From Parvularcula oceani (GTDB lineage Bacteria > Pseudomonadota > Alphaproteobacteria > Caulobacterales > Parvularculaceae): a stretch of 64,000 bases of DNA. Of this stretch, positions 37,081 to 45,406 are shown piece by piece. The position numbers were made by a program, and so were the translations under genes. Location of the stretch: assembly GCF_000733125.1 (NCBI RefSeq), contig NZ_JPHU01000011.1:1-64000 (forward strand), read 5' to 3'. A model generated the notes under the pieces. The model was not told the origin of the DNA and searched no databases. It saw nothing but the letters and a program-made list of their open reading frames with translations. Position 1 is the stretch's first letter. Every line of letters begins with the position of its first letter.

Positions 37081-37102
37081 TGGATCTTGTGCCTCTTCTC
37101 GG

Positions 37103-38578
37103 TCAGGCGATCTGGACGCGGTCTTCGTCGAACCACGCGTCGAGTACGGCCGCGGCATCTTCGGGGCTCTCTTCCACGAGCACCGTCAGAAGGCCGGCGG
37201 CATCCTGCGGCAGCGCCTTGGGCTCGCCGCTTTCGGCCTCTTCCTGCCGGGCGGTCAGAAGCGGCCGCACGACGAACAGGCCGAGGACCAGCGCGACCGC
37301 GCCCAGGAAGGCGAGCTTGAGAAGCTCGGGCGTGCGCGGCGCGATCTGTTCGATGAAGGGATTGGACGCGTCGGCCGCGATCGGCTCCGGCGCGACGAAA
37401 GGCAGCGTCCGGAGCGCGAGCGTGTCACCGCGCGCCTCGTCGATCCCGGCCGCGCTGGCCACGAGCGCGCGCAGGGCGTCGAGCTCTTCGGGGGTGCGCG
37501 GGGAGGGGACGACCTCGCCCGCCTCGTTCACGCTCGTCGCTTCGTCCAGGAGGACGGCGACGGAGAGGCGCTTGATCCCGCCCGGCAGCGTCTCGGTATG
37601 CCGCTCGATCTCGGTGCCCGTATAGGTGACGTCCTCGCTGCGCTTGCGGCGGAGGACGGGCGTGCCCTCCTCCGGGGCGATATCGCCCTCGGGCAGATTG
37701 CTCGCGACGGTGACGGCGCTGGCGCCAGGATTTTCCGTCTCGCTTTCCTCGAGCGTGCTGCGGGCGGCGACCTGACGGCCGTCCGGGTCGACCACCCGTT
37801 CGGTCTGGCTGACCGCCATCCGTTCGACGTCCAGGGCGACGCTGACGCGGGCCTTGCCCTCGCCCACGCGCGCTTCGAGCATGCGGGTCAGCCGCGCCTC
37901 GAGATCGGCGGCGCGCGATTCCTGTCCGGACAGCGAAAAGGCGTCGCGGGCGCCGGGGCCGGCCATGATGCCGCGGACGCTGTCGATGACGGCGACCTGA
38001 TCGGCCGAGAGGCCCGACACCGCGAGCGCCGTCAGCGTCTGGATCGAGCGCGCCTGCTGGTCGGACAGGCCGATCCCGCTCTCGACCGTGACCGACGCGG
38101 TCTTCTGGTCGCTCGCGCGGCGGAACGCCGACTGGCGGCCCACGCCCAGATGAACTCTCGCCGCGGTGACGCCCGGAATCGCCCGGATCGTGCGGGCGAG
38201 TTCGCCTTCCTTGGCGCGCCAATAGGCCGCGTCGAACATGTCGGCTGTCGTGGAGAAGCCGTCCAGGCTGTCCAGAAGCTCGTAGCCGGCTTCGTCCGCC
38301 CGCGGAAGGCCTTGCTGCGCCAGCGCGAGGCGCAAACGGTCGCGGTCGGCCTCGGGAACGTGGATGGCCGTTCCCCGCACGCTATAGGGGACGCCGAGGC
38401 CGTCGAGTTCTGCGGCGACCTCGCCGGCGGCTTCCGGCGAGAGGCCGGACATCAGCAGGGCCTCTTCGGGCTGCCGCGCGATCATCGTCATCATCGCGAA
38501 GAGGCCGACCACGCCCGCAACGGCGCCGCCCGCCATGACCTGCTGGCGCCGCGACAGCGCGCGCCATGCATTGCCCAT
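37103..38578 (-). CDS. fliF: Flagellar MS-ring protein FliF
   Basis: A 491-residue inner-membrane ring protein. It has two membrane spans (residues about 15-34 and LAFLGAVALVLGLFVVRPLL near the end), the first ring motif LMSGLSPEAAGEVAAELDGL and VPYSVRGTAIHVPEADRDRLRL, and the conserved ARTIRAIPGVTAARVHLGV. The C-terminal tail binds FliG. ATG 38578 has AGGA at good spacing; ATG 38608 in frame is the alternative. It leads a minus-strand operon fliF-fliN-fliP-fliG. Confidence 0.95.
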   Translation of the reverse strand: MGNAWRALSRRQQVMAGGAVAGVVGLFAMMTMIARQPEEALLMSGLSPEAAGEVAAELDGLGVPYSVRGTAIHVPEADRDRLRLALAQQGLPRADEAGYELLDSLDGFSTTADMFDAAYWRAKEGELARTIRAIPGVTAARVHLGVGRQSAFRRASDQKTASVTVESGIGLSDQQARSIQTLTALAVSGLSADQVAVIDSVRGIMAGPGARDAFSLSGQESRAADLEARLTRMLEARVGEGKARVSVALDVERMAVSQTERVVDPDGRQVAARSTLEESETENPGASAVTVASNLPEGDIAPEEGTPVLRRKRSEDVTYTGTEIERHTETLPGGIKRLSVAVLLDEATSVNEAGEVVPSPRTPEELDALRALVASAAGIDEARGDTLALRTLPFVAPEPIAADASNPFIEQIAPRTPELLKLAFLGAVALVLGLFVVRPLLTARQEEAESGEPKALPQDAAGLLTVLVEESPEDAAAVLDAWFDEDRVQIA

Positions 38579-38656
38579 ATTCTGTCCTGATGCGCCCAGC
38601 CCAGCCATGACCGCGATGCCCCGTTCGCTCCGGCGTTAGGAATAGGAAAACAAGCC

Positions 38657-38671
38657 TTAACGAAGCGTTTA
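38657..38671. promoter_or_regulatory. CtrA-like site TTAA-N7-TTTA between fliF and fliL
   Basis: TTAA-CGAAGCG-TTTA in the divergent fliF/fliL region, one base from the CtrA consensus TTAA-N7-TTAA. It lies 79 bases before the fliF start and about 90 before fliL. Binding is inferred from the motif only. Confidence 0.45.
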
Positions 38672-38683
38672 CCGATGCGGGTG

Positions 38684-38698
38684 TTTAACCTTTCTTAC
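38684..38698. promoter_or_regulatory. Second CtrA-like site TTTA-N7-TTAC between fliF and fliL
   Basis: TTTA-ACCTTTC-TTAC, 13 bases beyond the first site in the same divergent promoter region; two mismatches to the consensus. The tandem arrangement raises the chance that both are real. Confidence 0.35.
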
Positions 38699-38760
38699 CA
38701 ACCCGAAGCATGTGTTTCCCTAGTGTCGATATCATCGGCGCGGGGCGAGGAGAGGCACGC

Positions 38761-39243
38761 ATGAGCGAAGAGACGACGCCAGCGAAGCGCAGCGGACTGA
38801 TGGGCACGGTCCTGCTGGGCGTCGTCGCGGCCGCGGGCGGCTTCGGCGTGGTATCCTTCGCCACTTCGAGCCGGCCGGCCGTCGCCTGCGAGGCCGCGCC
38901 CGAGGCCGAAGCGGCGCCCGAAGAGGATGCCGTGAAGCCTGCCGCCGCGAGCTATGCCGCGCTCGATCCCTTCGCGGTCGCGCTGGCGCCCGATGCGGGG
39001 GCGCGGACCCTGCGCATCGGCATCGCGCTCGGGCTGACCGATGACCATCATTCTCTCGACGAGGCGGACGTGCTGCGCCTCAAGGACGGGTTCATGGACG
39101 ATCTCCGGGCGGTCGAAACGGTCGTCCTGACCGATCCGGCAGCCATGCCGCAGCTGCGCGAACGGCTTCTTGGACGGGCCAGGACCGTTCTGGGCGAAGA
39201 CCTGGTCGCCGAACTCCTCATCACCGATTTCCTGCTGGGCTGA
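38761..39243 (+). CDS. FliL-like flagellar basal body protein
   Basis: A 160-residue protein with one N-terminal membrane span (GTVLLGVVAAAGGFGVVSF) and a periplasmic domain ending VLGEDLVAELLITDFLLG, which fits the FliL fold that surrounds the stator. Start ATG 38761 has GAGGAGAGG upstream. A second FliL-like gene lies at 51684. It opens the fliL-DUF6468-motE group, divergent from fliF. Confidence 0.78.
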   Translation: MSEETTPAKRSGLMGTVLLGVVAAAGGFGVVSFATSSRPAVACEAAPEAEAAPEEDAVKPAAASYAALDPFAVALAPDAGARTLRIGIALGLTDDHHSLDEADVLRLKDGFMDDLRAVETVVLTDPAAMPQLRERLLGRARTVLGEDLVAELLITDFLLG

Positions 39244-39247
39244 TCCG

Positions 39248-39946
39248 ATGTTCTCTGTTCTCGATGCCGCACTCCTCCTGACCACGACGGCGACGGCCGG
39301 TTACTGCATCATGCTCAACCGGCGGGTGAAGAAGCTTCACGACCTCAAGAGCGGGCTCGGTCAGGCCGTGGTCTCGCTGACCCGGGCCGTGACGGCGGTG
39401 CGGGGCGAGGTGACAGAGCTCACGGCGAGCGCGAACGGCTCCGCCAAGCAGCTCGAGACGCTGCTCGGGCGGGTCGATGGATGCGAGCCGCGCGTGGATA
39501 CGCTGCTCGAGACGATGGAGCGCCAGGCGCGCCAGACCTGGCGCGAGCATCAGGGCCACCTGAAGACCGCGCGCGGCGAGGTCAACGAGCTGATGGGCGA
39601 TGTGCGCACCCTGATCAGCCTGCTCAACGACGAGCTTCTCGCCGCCGCCGAGCGGCAGGTTGCGGCGCGGGCGCAGCGGGAAGCGGCAGAGACCGCGCGC
39701 GCCGCCGCCGAGAAGGAAGCCGCGCGCAAACGGCTCGCCGCGGATGGGGCCGACAAGAAGAGCGTGTCCGGAGGCAAGGCGGCCGCAGGCGAGGCGAAAA
39801 GCGAGCAGGCCGACAAGACGGACCGGGCGGCAGCGACCCCCGACCTGCCGATCCAGCGGCGCGTCGGCAATGTCATCCCGGTCGGCGTGCACGGCGCGGG
39901 TACCCCCGCCAATCCCTTCGCGCAGAAAGCACGGAAACAGGCCTGA
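39248..39946 (+). CDS. DUF6468-like motility-associated membrane protein
   Basis: A 232-residue protein with an N-terminal membrane span (VLDAALLLTTTATAGYCIML), the short motif NRRVKKLHDLKSGLGQ, a long coiled coil, and a Lys/Ala-rich tail. This pattern matches the DUF6468 family found in alphaproteobacterial flagellar operons; function is unknown. It lies four bases after fliL and overlaps the MotE-like gene (TGATG). Confidence 0.72.
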   Translation: MFSVLDAALLLTTTATAGYCIMLNRRVKKLHDLKSGLGQAVVSLTRAVTAVRGEVTELTASANGSAKQLETLLGRVDGCEPRVDTLLETMERQARQTWREHQGHLKTARGEVNELMGDVRTLISLLNDELLAAAERQVAARAQREAAETARAAAEKEAARKRLAADGADKKSVSGGKAAAGEAKSEQADKTDRAAATPDLPIQRRVGNVIPVGVHGAGTPANPFAQKARKQA

Positions 39947-40431
39947 TGCGGCCTCTGCCGGTCCTCACCACGCTGAGCGTCACGCTATTGGCGATCGCGG
40001 CCGCGCGGGGGCTGAGCGCCATCCCGCTCGATATCCTCGGGGAAGGGCAGGCCCCGGCGGAGACCGCCTCGGACAGGGCGGCAGCGCAGGCCAGCGCTCT
40101 CCTCGCGCAGGAGAAGGCGGCGCTCGAGCAGGCGACGCTGCATCTCGAGAGGGAGCGTGCCGCCTTTCAGGCCGAGCGGGCGGCGCCGGCCGAAGCCGCG
40201 CCCGGCAATGATCGCGTGGTGCGCCTCTATGCCGCCATGGCCCCCGAGCGTGCCGCGACCCTGATCGGCGCTCTGCCCGCGCGGGAGGCCGCGCGAATCC
40301 TCCTGGCCATGGACGAGCAGGACGCCAGCGCCATTCTCGGCGTCATGCCGGAGAAAGCGGCGATCAGCGTCCTTCAGGCCATGGCGTCAGGCGATGCGGT
40401 TCAGGGCGGGACGCAGACCGTCGACAGCTGA
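39946..40431 (+). CDS. motE: MotE-like motility chaperone (MgtE-N domain)
   Basis: A 161-residue exported or membrane-anchored protein: an N-terminal hydrophobic segment (TTLSVTLLAIAAARGLSAI), a coiled coil (LLAQEKAALEQATLHLERER), then an MgtE-N-like repeat (YAAMAPERAATLIGALPARE, AARILLAMDEQDASAILGVM). This is the architecture of MotE, the periplasmic chaperone of MotC in rhizobia. No motC is in the window. It overlaps the XRE gene tail to tail by 45 bases. Confidence 0.8.
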   Translation: MRPLPVLTTLSVTLLAIAAARGLSAIPLDILGEGQAPAETASDRAAAQASALLAQEKAALEQATLHLERERAAFQAERAAPAEAAPGNDRVVRLYAAMAPERAATLIGALPAREAARILLAMDEQDASAILGVMPEKAAISVLQAMASGDAVQGGTQTVDS

Positions 40432-40893
40432 GGCCGAGGGCCGCGAAGCGGTCTCCGCCATCTCCTCGACGAGGCAGATCAGCCGCCGCTTGAGGCGCGG
40501 CGGCATCGCGGCGAAGAGCGAGAGCAGTTCGAAATCGTCGGAGGAGAACTGCATCCCTTCTTCGCGCGAGGGCGCCGCTTCCGCGGGCGGTGCGGCCAGC
40601 GAGGCTTGCGGCCCCGAAAAGAACTGCGCGACGGGAACGTGCAGCACTTCGGAGAATTGATGGAGCCGCGAGACCGTGATGCGGTTCGATCCGTTCTCGT
40701 ATTTCTGGATCTGCTGCAGGGTCAGCTCCACGGCGGCGCCGAGCTGCTTTTGTGTCAGTCCACGGAGGTTACGGGCATTGCGCAGGTTCTGCCCGACGCG
40801 CTTGTCCACCTCGTGCGGCGGCGTGGCGGGCTGGACGACGGCGTCCTCGCCGCCTCGATGTGCCGCCGCGGCTTTTCGTATCGCGTTTTCCAC
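40387..40893 (-). CDS. XRE-family (Cro/CI-type) transcription regulator
   Basis: A 168-residue regulator. The helix-turn-helix is LRNARNLRGLTQKQLGAAVE followed by LTLQQIQKYENGSNRITVSR, and the C-terminal part (FELLSLFAAMPPRLKRRLIC) resembles SinR/MucR-neighbour regulators near motility genes. I chose GTG 40893 because GGGGAGAGG sits just upstream; ATG 40926 lies inside the palindrome at 40917-40942 and has no ribosome-binding site. It likely represses itself and perhaps the neighbouring motility genes. Confidence 0.85.
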   Translation of the reverse strand: MENAIRKAAAAHRGGEDAVVQPATPPHEVDKRVGQNLRNARNLRGLTQKQLGAAVELTLQQIQKYENGSNRITVSRLHQFSEVLHVPVAQFFSGPQASLAAPPAEAAPSREEGMQFSSDDFELLSLFAAMPPRLKRRLICLVEEMAETASRPSASAVDGLRPALNRIA

Positions 40894-40916
40894 TGGCCTC
40901 TCCCCAATCGATATAA

Positions 40917-40942
40917 GGTTGTGCATATCTGATAGCACAACC
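40917..40942. promoter_or_regulatory. Perfect 8-base inverted repeat before the XRE regulator
   Basis: GGTTGTGC-ATATCTGATA-GCACAACC: two perfect 8-base arms with a 10-base AT-rich centre, one helical turn-plus apart (18 bases centre to centre), ending 24 bases upstream of the GTG start of the XRE gene. Best reading: operator for the XRE protein, which binds as a dimer. Confidence 0.6.
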
Positions 40943-41193
40943 GAAAAGAGAGTAAACCGTCGCGCTGCGGCAAATCGCTCTCCCATCGGAGGAGGAAGTC
41001 TCGATGCGCGGCGTGCCGAGGCGATGGCGGCTTTCCGGCGGCAATGCGGCGCGGCGGGACCGCGGGAACCGGCATTCAGCATCGCGAGACGGGGATGAAT
41101 GCTCGTCGTTCGAGAGTTGGCTATAGCGAGGCAACCCAGCGTTAACGCCCGCCGTGCCAGATACTGCCCGTGGATACCGCGGGTGGGGTTGCG

Positions 41194-41502
41194 ATGTCGT
41201 TGAACGGGAATGCGAATGCCGAGGACGGCAGCGTGCTGACGCTGCCGACGCGTCTGGACAGCGCCGCTGCCGAGGAGTTCCGCAGCCAGCTCCTGGAGCG
41301 CCAGGGACAGCCTCTCCGCCTCGACGGGCAGGACACCACGCTTCTTGGCGGACGGTGCCTCGAGATCCTGGTCGCTGCGCGCCGCAGCTGGTCGAAGGCC
41401 GGCCAGCAATTGTCCATCACGCGACCGAGCGACGCCTTGCGGCGGGATCTCCGCCTTCTGGGCGTTTCGGCCGACATTATCGAAGAAGGGAGAGAGTCGT
41501 GA
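41194..41502 (+). CDS. STAS-domain protein of the chemotaxis operon
   Basis: A 102-residue single STAS domain: VLTLPTRLDSAAAEEFRSQL, then LRLDGQDTTLLGGRCLEILV and ARRSWSKAGQQLSITRPSDA. The usual phosphorylatable Ser of anti-anti-sigma factors is replaced by Thr/Leu in the DTTLL turn. STAS proteins lead che operons in many alphaproteobacteria, with a role in CheA regulation proposed. Start ATG 41194 has GGGTGGGG upstream. It overlaps cheY (GTGA). Confidence 0.82.
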   Translation: MSLNGNANAEDGSVLTLPTRLDSAAAEEFRSQLLERQGQPLRLDGQDTTLLGGRCLEILVAARRSWSKAGQQLSITRPSDALRRDLRLLGVSADIIEEGRES

Positions 41503-41864
41503 AGAAGACCATCCTAGCCGTCGACGACTCCCGCACCATGCGCGAGATGATCCGGGCGGCGCTGGAAAGCGCGGATTTCGAGGTCGCGCTCGCCGAAGAC
41601 GGCGAGGACGGCCTGTCCGCGCTCGAGCGGACGGAGCCGGACGGCATCGTCACCGACATCAACATGCCGCGCCTCGATGGCTTCGGCTTCATCGAGAAGG
41701 TGCGCGAGCAGGAAGCGTACCGCACGACGCCGATCCTCGTCCTTTCGACTGAAAGCGGCCCCGAGCTCAAGCAGAGGGCGCGCGAGGGCGGCGCGACCGG
41801 CTGGATCGTGAAGCCGTTCGACCGCGACAAGCTGGTGTCGGTCCTGGACCGGCTGATCGGCTGA
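41499..41864 (+). CDS. cheY: Chemotaxis response regulator CheY (first copy)
   Basis: A 121-residue single receiver domain. Acid pocket D9-D10, phosphoacceptor D53 in VTDINMPRLDGFGF, a Ser in LVLSTESGPELK and Lys in WIVKPFDRDK are all as in CheY. GTG start coupled to the STAS stop. It precedes cheA by 11 bases and is most similar to the CheY form that sits beside cheA in alphaproteobacteria. Confidence 0.93.
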   Translation: MKKTILAVDDSRTMREMIRAALESADFEVALAEDGEDGLSALERTEPDGIVTDINMPRLDGFGFIEKVREQEAYRTTPILVLSTESGPELKQRAREGGATGWIVKPFDRDKLVSVLDRLIG

Positions 41865-41875
41865 GGGAGGCGCTC

Positions 41876-44074
41876 ATGGATCCGATGGAGGAAATCCGGC
41901 AGACCTTCTTCACCGAATGCGAAGAGCTGCTCGAAGCGCTCGAAGCGGGCCTTCTGTCGATTCACGACGGCACGCATGACGAGGAGACGGTCAATGTCGT
42001 CTTCCGGGCCGTCCATTCCATCAAGGGCGGGGCGGGGGCCTTCGAACTCGACGCGCTGGTGCGCTTCGCCCACGGCTTCGAGACCACGCTCGACGAGGTG
42101 CGCAGCGGTCGCCTCGAGCCGGGCGAGGACGTGGTCGCGACCCTTCTTCGCTCCGCAGACGTTCTTTCGGATCTCTTCGCCGCCTATCGCGACGGAGCGG
42201 TTCCCGCCGAGGACACGGCCCAGAGCCTGCTGGTCGAGCTCTCGACGCTGAGCGGCGCGCCCGCACCGGCGCCGGCCGCGGCGCCGCCGGCGGATGATGG
42301 CGGGTTCGCGCCGGTTCCGCTGGCGCTCGATCTCGAAGCGCCGGCATTCGAGCCCGTGCCGCTCGACCTCGGCGGCGGGGACGATGCGGACGCGGCCGAC
42401 GAGGCGGCATCGCCCCTTCGGCATTACGCCATCCGCTTCCGTCCGAAAAAGGATCTGTATCGCCGCGGCGGCGAACCGACGCTCCTCCTCAGGGCGCTCG
42501 ACGCGCTCGGCGAGCTCGATGTCGCGGTGACCGGCATAGATGCGGCCGATCCGGCGGCCCTCGATCCGGAGGAGCCGTGCGCCGAATGGCTGATCGGCCT
42601 GAAGACCGCAGCCGATCGGGCGGACATCGAAGAGGTCTTCGAATTCGTTTCCGATGACAGCGACCTGTCGATCGAGGCGCTTCTCGGGCTCGAGGAACCG
42701 CAAGCTCCGCAGGCCCCGCAAGCGCAGGAGGCGCCTGCGTCCGCAGCGCCCGCCCCGGAGCGGGAGGCGGTCCCGCCGCCCGCCGAGGCGCAGGCCGAAC
42801 AGGCTGCGCCGGAACCGGAGGCCGCCTCCGCCTCGCCCGCTCCCTCGCAGTCCGAGGGGCAGAGCAAGCCGGTCGTCGCCCCGAAGGCGACGGTCCGGGT
42901 CGATCTCGACCGCGTCGACCGCCTGATCAACCTGGTCGGAGAACTCGTCATCAACCAGGCCATGCTCACGCAATGCGTCGAAGACAGCGGCCCGATGAAC
43001 CGCGAAGTGGCGACGGGGCTCGAGGAGTTCCACCAGCTCACCCGCGAGATCCAGGAAAGCGTCATGGCGATCCGGACGCAGCCGGTGAAGCCGCTCCTGC
43101 AGCGCATGTCCCGCATCGTGCGGGAATCGGCGTCGGCCACCGGAAAATCGGTGCGCCTGCGGACCGAAGGCGAGGCCACGGAGATCGACAAGACCGTGCT
43201 CGAACGCCTCGCGGACCCGCTGACGCACATGATCCGCAATGCGGTGGATCACGGGCTCGAAAGCCCCGAGAAGCGGCTGGAAGCCGGCAAGTCCGAAGAA
43301 GGCACCGTCCGCCTCACCGCTGCCCACCGCTCCGGCCGGGTCGTGATCGAGGTCGCCGATGACGGCGCGGGCATCAACCGCGAGCGCGTGCGCCAGATCG
43401 CCGTCGACAAGGGCCTCATCGCGGCGGACGCCCAGCTGACCGAGAACGAGATCGACAATCTCCTCTTCATGCCGGGCTTCTCGACCGCGAAGGAGGTGTC
43501 GAACCTGTCCGGCCGCGGCGTCGGCATGGATGTCGTCAAGAAGGCGATCCAGGCGCTCGGCGGCCGGATCGCGATCACCTCCAGTCCGGGGCGCGGCACG
43601 ACCTTCTCGATCAGCCTTCCGCTGACCCTCGCGGTCCTCGACGGCATGCTCGTCCGCATCGACGACCACACAGTGGTGCTCCCGCTGACGGCGATCATCG
43701 AGACCTTCAAGCTCCAGGGCGGCGAGCTGCATCGCCTCGGACAGGGCGGACATGTCCTTTCCGTGCGCGGCGAATTCGTCCCGCTCGTCGATATCGGCAG
43801 CGAACTCGGCTTCCGCGACCGCGTCGAGGACTACGAGGAGGCCGTCATCCTCCTCATCCAGACCGAAGAGGGCGTGCGCGCCGCCTTCGTGGCCGACGGC
43901 ATCGACGATCAGCAGCAGGTCGTGATCAAGGGCCTGGAAGACAATTACGGAACGATCGAGGGCGTCGCGGCGGCCACGATCCTCGGGGACGGGCGCATCG
44001 CGCTCATCCTCGATGCAGACAACCTGGTGGAGCGGGCGGCCCTGCCTCCCGGTGAAACTTCGGCGGCAGCCTGA
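41876..44074 (+). CDS. cheA: Chemotaxis sensor kinase CheA
   Basis: A 732-residue histidine kinase. The HPt domain carries H47 in FRAVHSIKGGAGAF; an Ala/Pro/Glu-rich region with a possible P2 domain follows; the dimerisation helix LDRVDRLINLVGELVINQAM, the ATP-binding motifs HMIRNAVDHGLE, IEVADDGAGI and GRGVGMDVVKKAI come next; the C-terminal CheW-like domain includes ILILEDNL-like ALILDADNLVE. It receives receptor signals via CheW and phosphorylates both CheY proteins. Confidence 0.97.
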   Translation: MDPMEEIRQTFFTECEELLEALEAGLLSIHDGTHDEETVNVVFRAVHSIKGGAGAFELDALVRFAHGFETTLDEVRSGRLEPGEDVVATLLRSADVLSDLFAAYRDGAVPAEDTAQSLLVELSTLSGAPAPAPAAAPPADDGGFAPVPLALDLEAPAFEPVPLDLGGGDDADAADEAASPLRHYAIRFRPKKDLYRRGGEPTLLLRALDALGELDVAVTGIDAADPAALDPEEPCAEWLIGLKTAADRADIEEVFEFVSDDSDLSIEALLGLEEPQAPQAPQAQEAPASAAPAPEREAVPPPAEAQAEQAAPEPEAASASPAPSQSEGQSKPVVAPKATVRVDLDRVDRLINLVGELVINQAMLTQCVEDSGPMNREVATGLEEFHQLTREIQESVMAIRTQPVKPLLQRMSRIVRESASATGKSVRLRTEGEATEIDKTVLERLADPLTHMIRNAVDHGLESPEKRLEAGKSEEGTVRLTAAHRSGRVVIEVADDGAGINRERVRQIAVDKGLIAADAQLTENEIDNLLFMPGFSTAKEVSNLSGRGVGMDVVKKAIQALGGRIAITSSPGRGTTFSISLPLTLAVLDGMLVRIDDHTVVLPLTAIIETFKLQGGELHRLGQGGHVLSVRGEFVPLVDIGSELGFRDRVEDYEEAVILLIQTEEGVRAAFVADGIDDQQQVVIKGLEDNYGTIEGVAAATILGDGRIALILDADNLVERAALPPGETSAAA

Positions 44075-44085
44075 GGGAGAACGCA

Positions 44086-44553
44086 ATGGAACTGGACGAA
44101 AGGCAGAAGTCCGACGGCGGAAAGGAGATCGTCTCCTTCCGGCTCGGCGAGGAAGAATTCGGCGTGGAGATCATGTCCGTCCGCGAGATCCGCGGATGGA
44201 GCAAGGCGACGCCGCTGCCCCATTCGCCGCCCTATGTGCGCGGCGTGATCAACCTGCGCGGCGCGGTCCTGCCGGTCATCGACCTCAATCAGCGTTTCGG
44301 CGAAGCGCCGAGCGATCCCTCGAGCCGCCATGTGGTCATCGTGGTTCAGGTCGAGAACGCGCAGTTCGGCCTCCTGGTCGATGCGGTCTCCGACATCCTG
44401 CACGTCACGCAGGAGGATCTGCAGGACACGCCCGATGTCGCCACGGGCGAGACCCGGGCCTTCATCCGGCACCTCGTCGCGCTCGACGACAGGATGATCC
44501 GGCTGATCGCGCTTGAATCGATCTTCACGCCAATGACCGCCGAAGCGGCCTAG
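44086..44553 (+). CDS. cheW: Chemotaxis coupling protein CheW
   Basis: A 155-residue scaffold linking receptors to CheA. FRLGEEEFGVEIMSVREIRG, YVRGVINLRGAVLPVIDLNQ and DRMIRLIALESIF are typical CheW blocks. It follows cheA by 11 bases. A perfect GC hairpin lies in the 93-base gap to the next cheY. Confidence 0.97.
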   Translation: MELDERQKSDGGKEIVSFRLGEEEFGVEIMSVREIRGWSKATPLPHSPPYVRGVINLRGAVLPVIDLNQRFGEAPSDPSSRHVVIVVQVENAQFGLLVDAVSDILHVTQEDLQDTPDVATGETRAFIRHLVALDDRMIRLIALESIFTPMTAEAA

Positions 44554-44573
44554 GCGGCGTCCTTATTCCCCCC

Positions 44574-44592
44574 GGGCGGCGCTGCGCCGCCC
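44574..44592 (+). repeat. Perfect GC-rich hairpin in the cheW-cheY gap
   Basis: GGGCGGCG-CTG-CGCCGCCC: 8-base perfect stem with a 3-base loop and no T run. It could attenuate or process the che transcript, or be an incidental stem. Confidence 0.5.
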
Positions 44593-44646
44593 TCCTCCGA
44601 TTGGACCGGCATCCCGGTCCGCCCTGCTCATGAAAGAGGAAGATCC

Positions 44647-45033
44647 GTGGCCCTCAAGGACACTCTCACCGTCATGGTCGTGGACGACATGTCCGTCAGC
44701 CGTGGGCTTCTGACCCAGGCGCTCGACAGCATCGGCATCAAGAACCACAACTGGGTCAAGGACGGCGAGGAAGCGCTGAAGGCGCTTTCCGCGAAGCCCG
44801 TGCATCTGGTGATCTCCGATTACGAGATGCCGAAGATGAACGGCCTTCAGCTCCTCGGCGGCCTTCGCCAGCGCGAGGCGACGCAGAGGATCGGCTTCAT
44901 CCTGGTCACCGGCAGCGCCGATCCGGCCGTCATCAATGAAGGCCGGCGGCTGGGCATGAACAACTATCTGCAGAAACCCTTCACCGCCGCCTCGCTCAAG
45001 ACCTGCATCGAGGCCGTGGTCGGAAAGCTCTGA
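44647..45033 (+). CDS. CheY-like response regulator (second copy)
   Basis: A 128-residue single receiver. Phosphoacceptor D58 lies in LVISDYEMPKMNGLQLL, with acid pocket VVDDMS and Lys in YLQKPF. Divergent from the first CheY (VNH-type N-terminus with MALKDTLTVMVVDD), so it may be a phosphate sink or act at a different target. The gene for the CheZ/CheT-like protein follows after one base. Confidence 0.9.
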   Translation: MALKDTLTVMVVDDMSVSRGLLTQALDSIGIKNHNWVKDGEEALKALSAKPVHLVISDYEMPKMNGLQLLGGLRQREATQRIGFILVTGSADPAVINEGRRLGMNNYLQKPFTAASLKTCIEAVVGKL

Positions 45034-45034
45034 C

Positions 45035-45406
45035 ATGGCGGCGCGCACCGACGCCGCCGGCGAAGAGTCGGGCCTGCTCGCGCTGCAGCGGGTGGAAGCG
45101 GAGCTCGCCTCCGTGGAAACCGCCTGCATGCGCCTGCAGGACTACCTCGCCGAACTCGCTCCCGCGCTCGCGGCCCATCCCGGCTCCGCGCAGCTGCAAG
45201 AGATCGATCACGTCACCCAGCGCGTCACGGGCGTCCGGCAATTCCTCGCGGCGCTCGGCCGCGAGACGAGCGGCGGCTGGAAAGCCGATGGCGTGCGTGC
45301 CGCCGCGGCCATCGTCCCCAGCGATCTCGCCGCGCGCCTGTCCGGCCGGGCCGCGGCGCCGGCCGCTTCCGCCCCCGACAAGACAGGCGACATCGACCTC
45401 TTCTAG
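45035..45406 (+). CDS. Putative CheZ/CheT-like CheY-P phosphatase
   Basis: A 123-residue, mainly helical protein. The segment QLQEIDHVTQRVTGVRQFL carries D58-x3-Q62, the same spacing as the catalytic Asp143 and Gln147 of CheZ (DLTGQ), and the C-terminus DKTGDIDLF resembles the acidic-hydrophobic CheY-binding tail of CheZ. The rhizobial phosphatase CheT is recalled to use the same DxxxQ pattern and to lie at the end of the che operon. Overall identity to CheZ is low, so this is inference from motif and context. Confidence 0.6.
   Translation: MAARTDAAGEESGLLALQRVEAELASVETACMRLQDYLAELAPALAAHPGSAQLQEIDHVTQRVTGVRQFLAALGRETSGGWKADGVRAAAAIVPSDLAARLSGRAAAPAASAPDKTGDIDLF

Noticed and set aside
41477-44086. 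An 869-codon open frame on the minus strand opposite cheY-cheA
   Set aside because: It is antisense to CheA and CheY, which match their families over full length; the antisense product is His/Arg/Asp-rich low-complexity sequence typical of GC-rich shadow frames.
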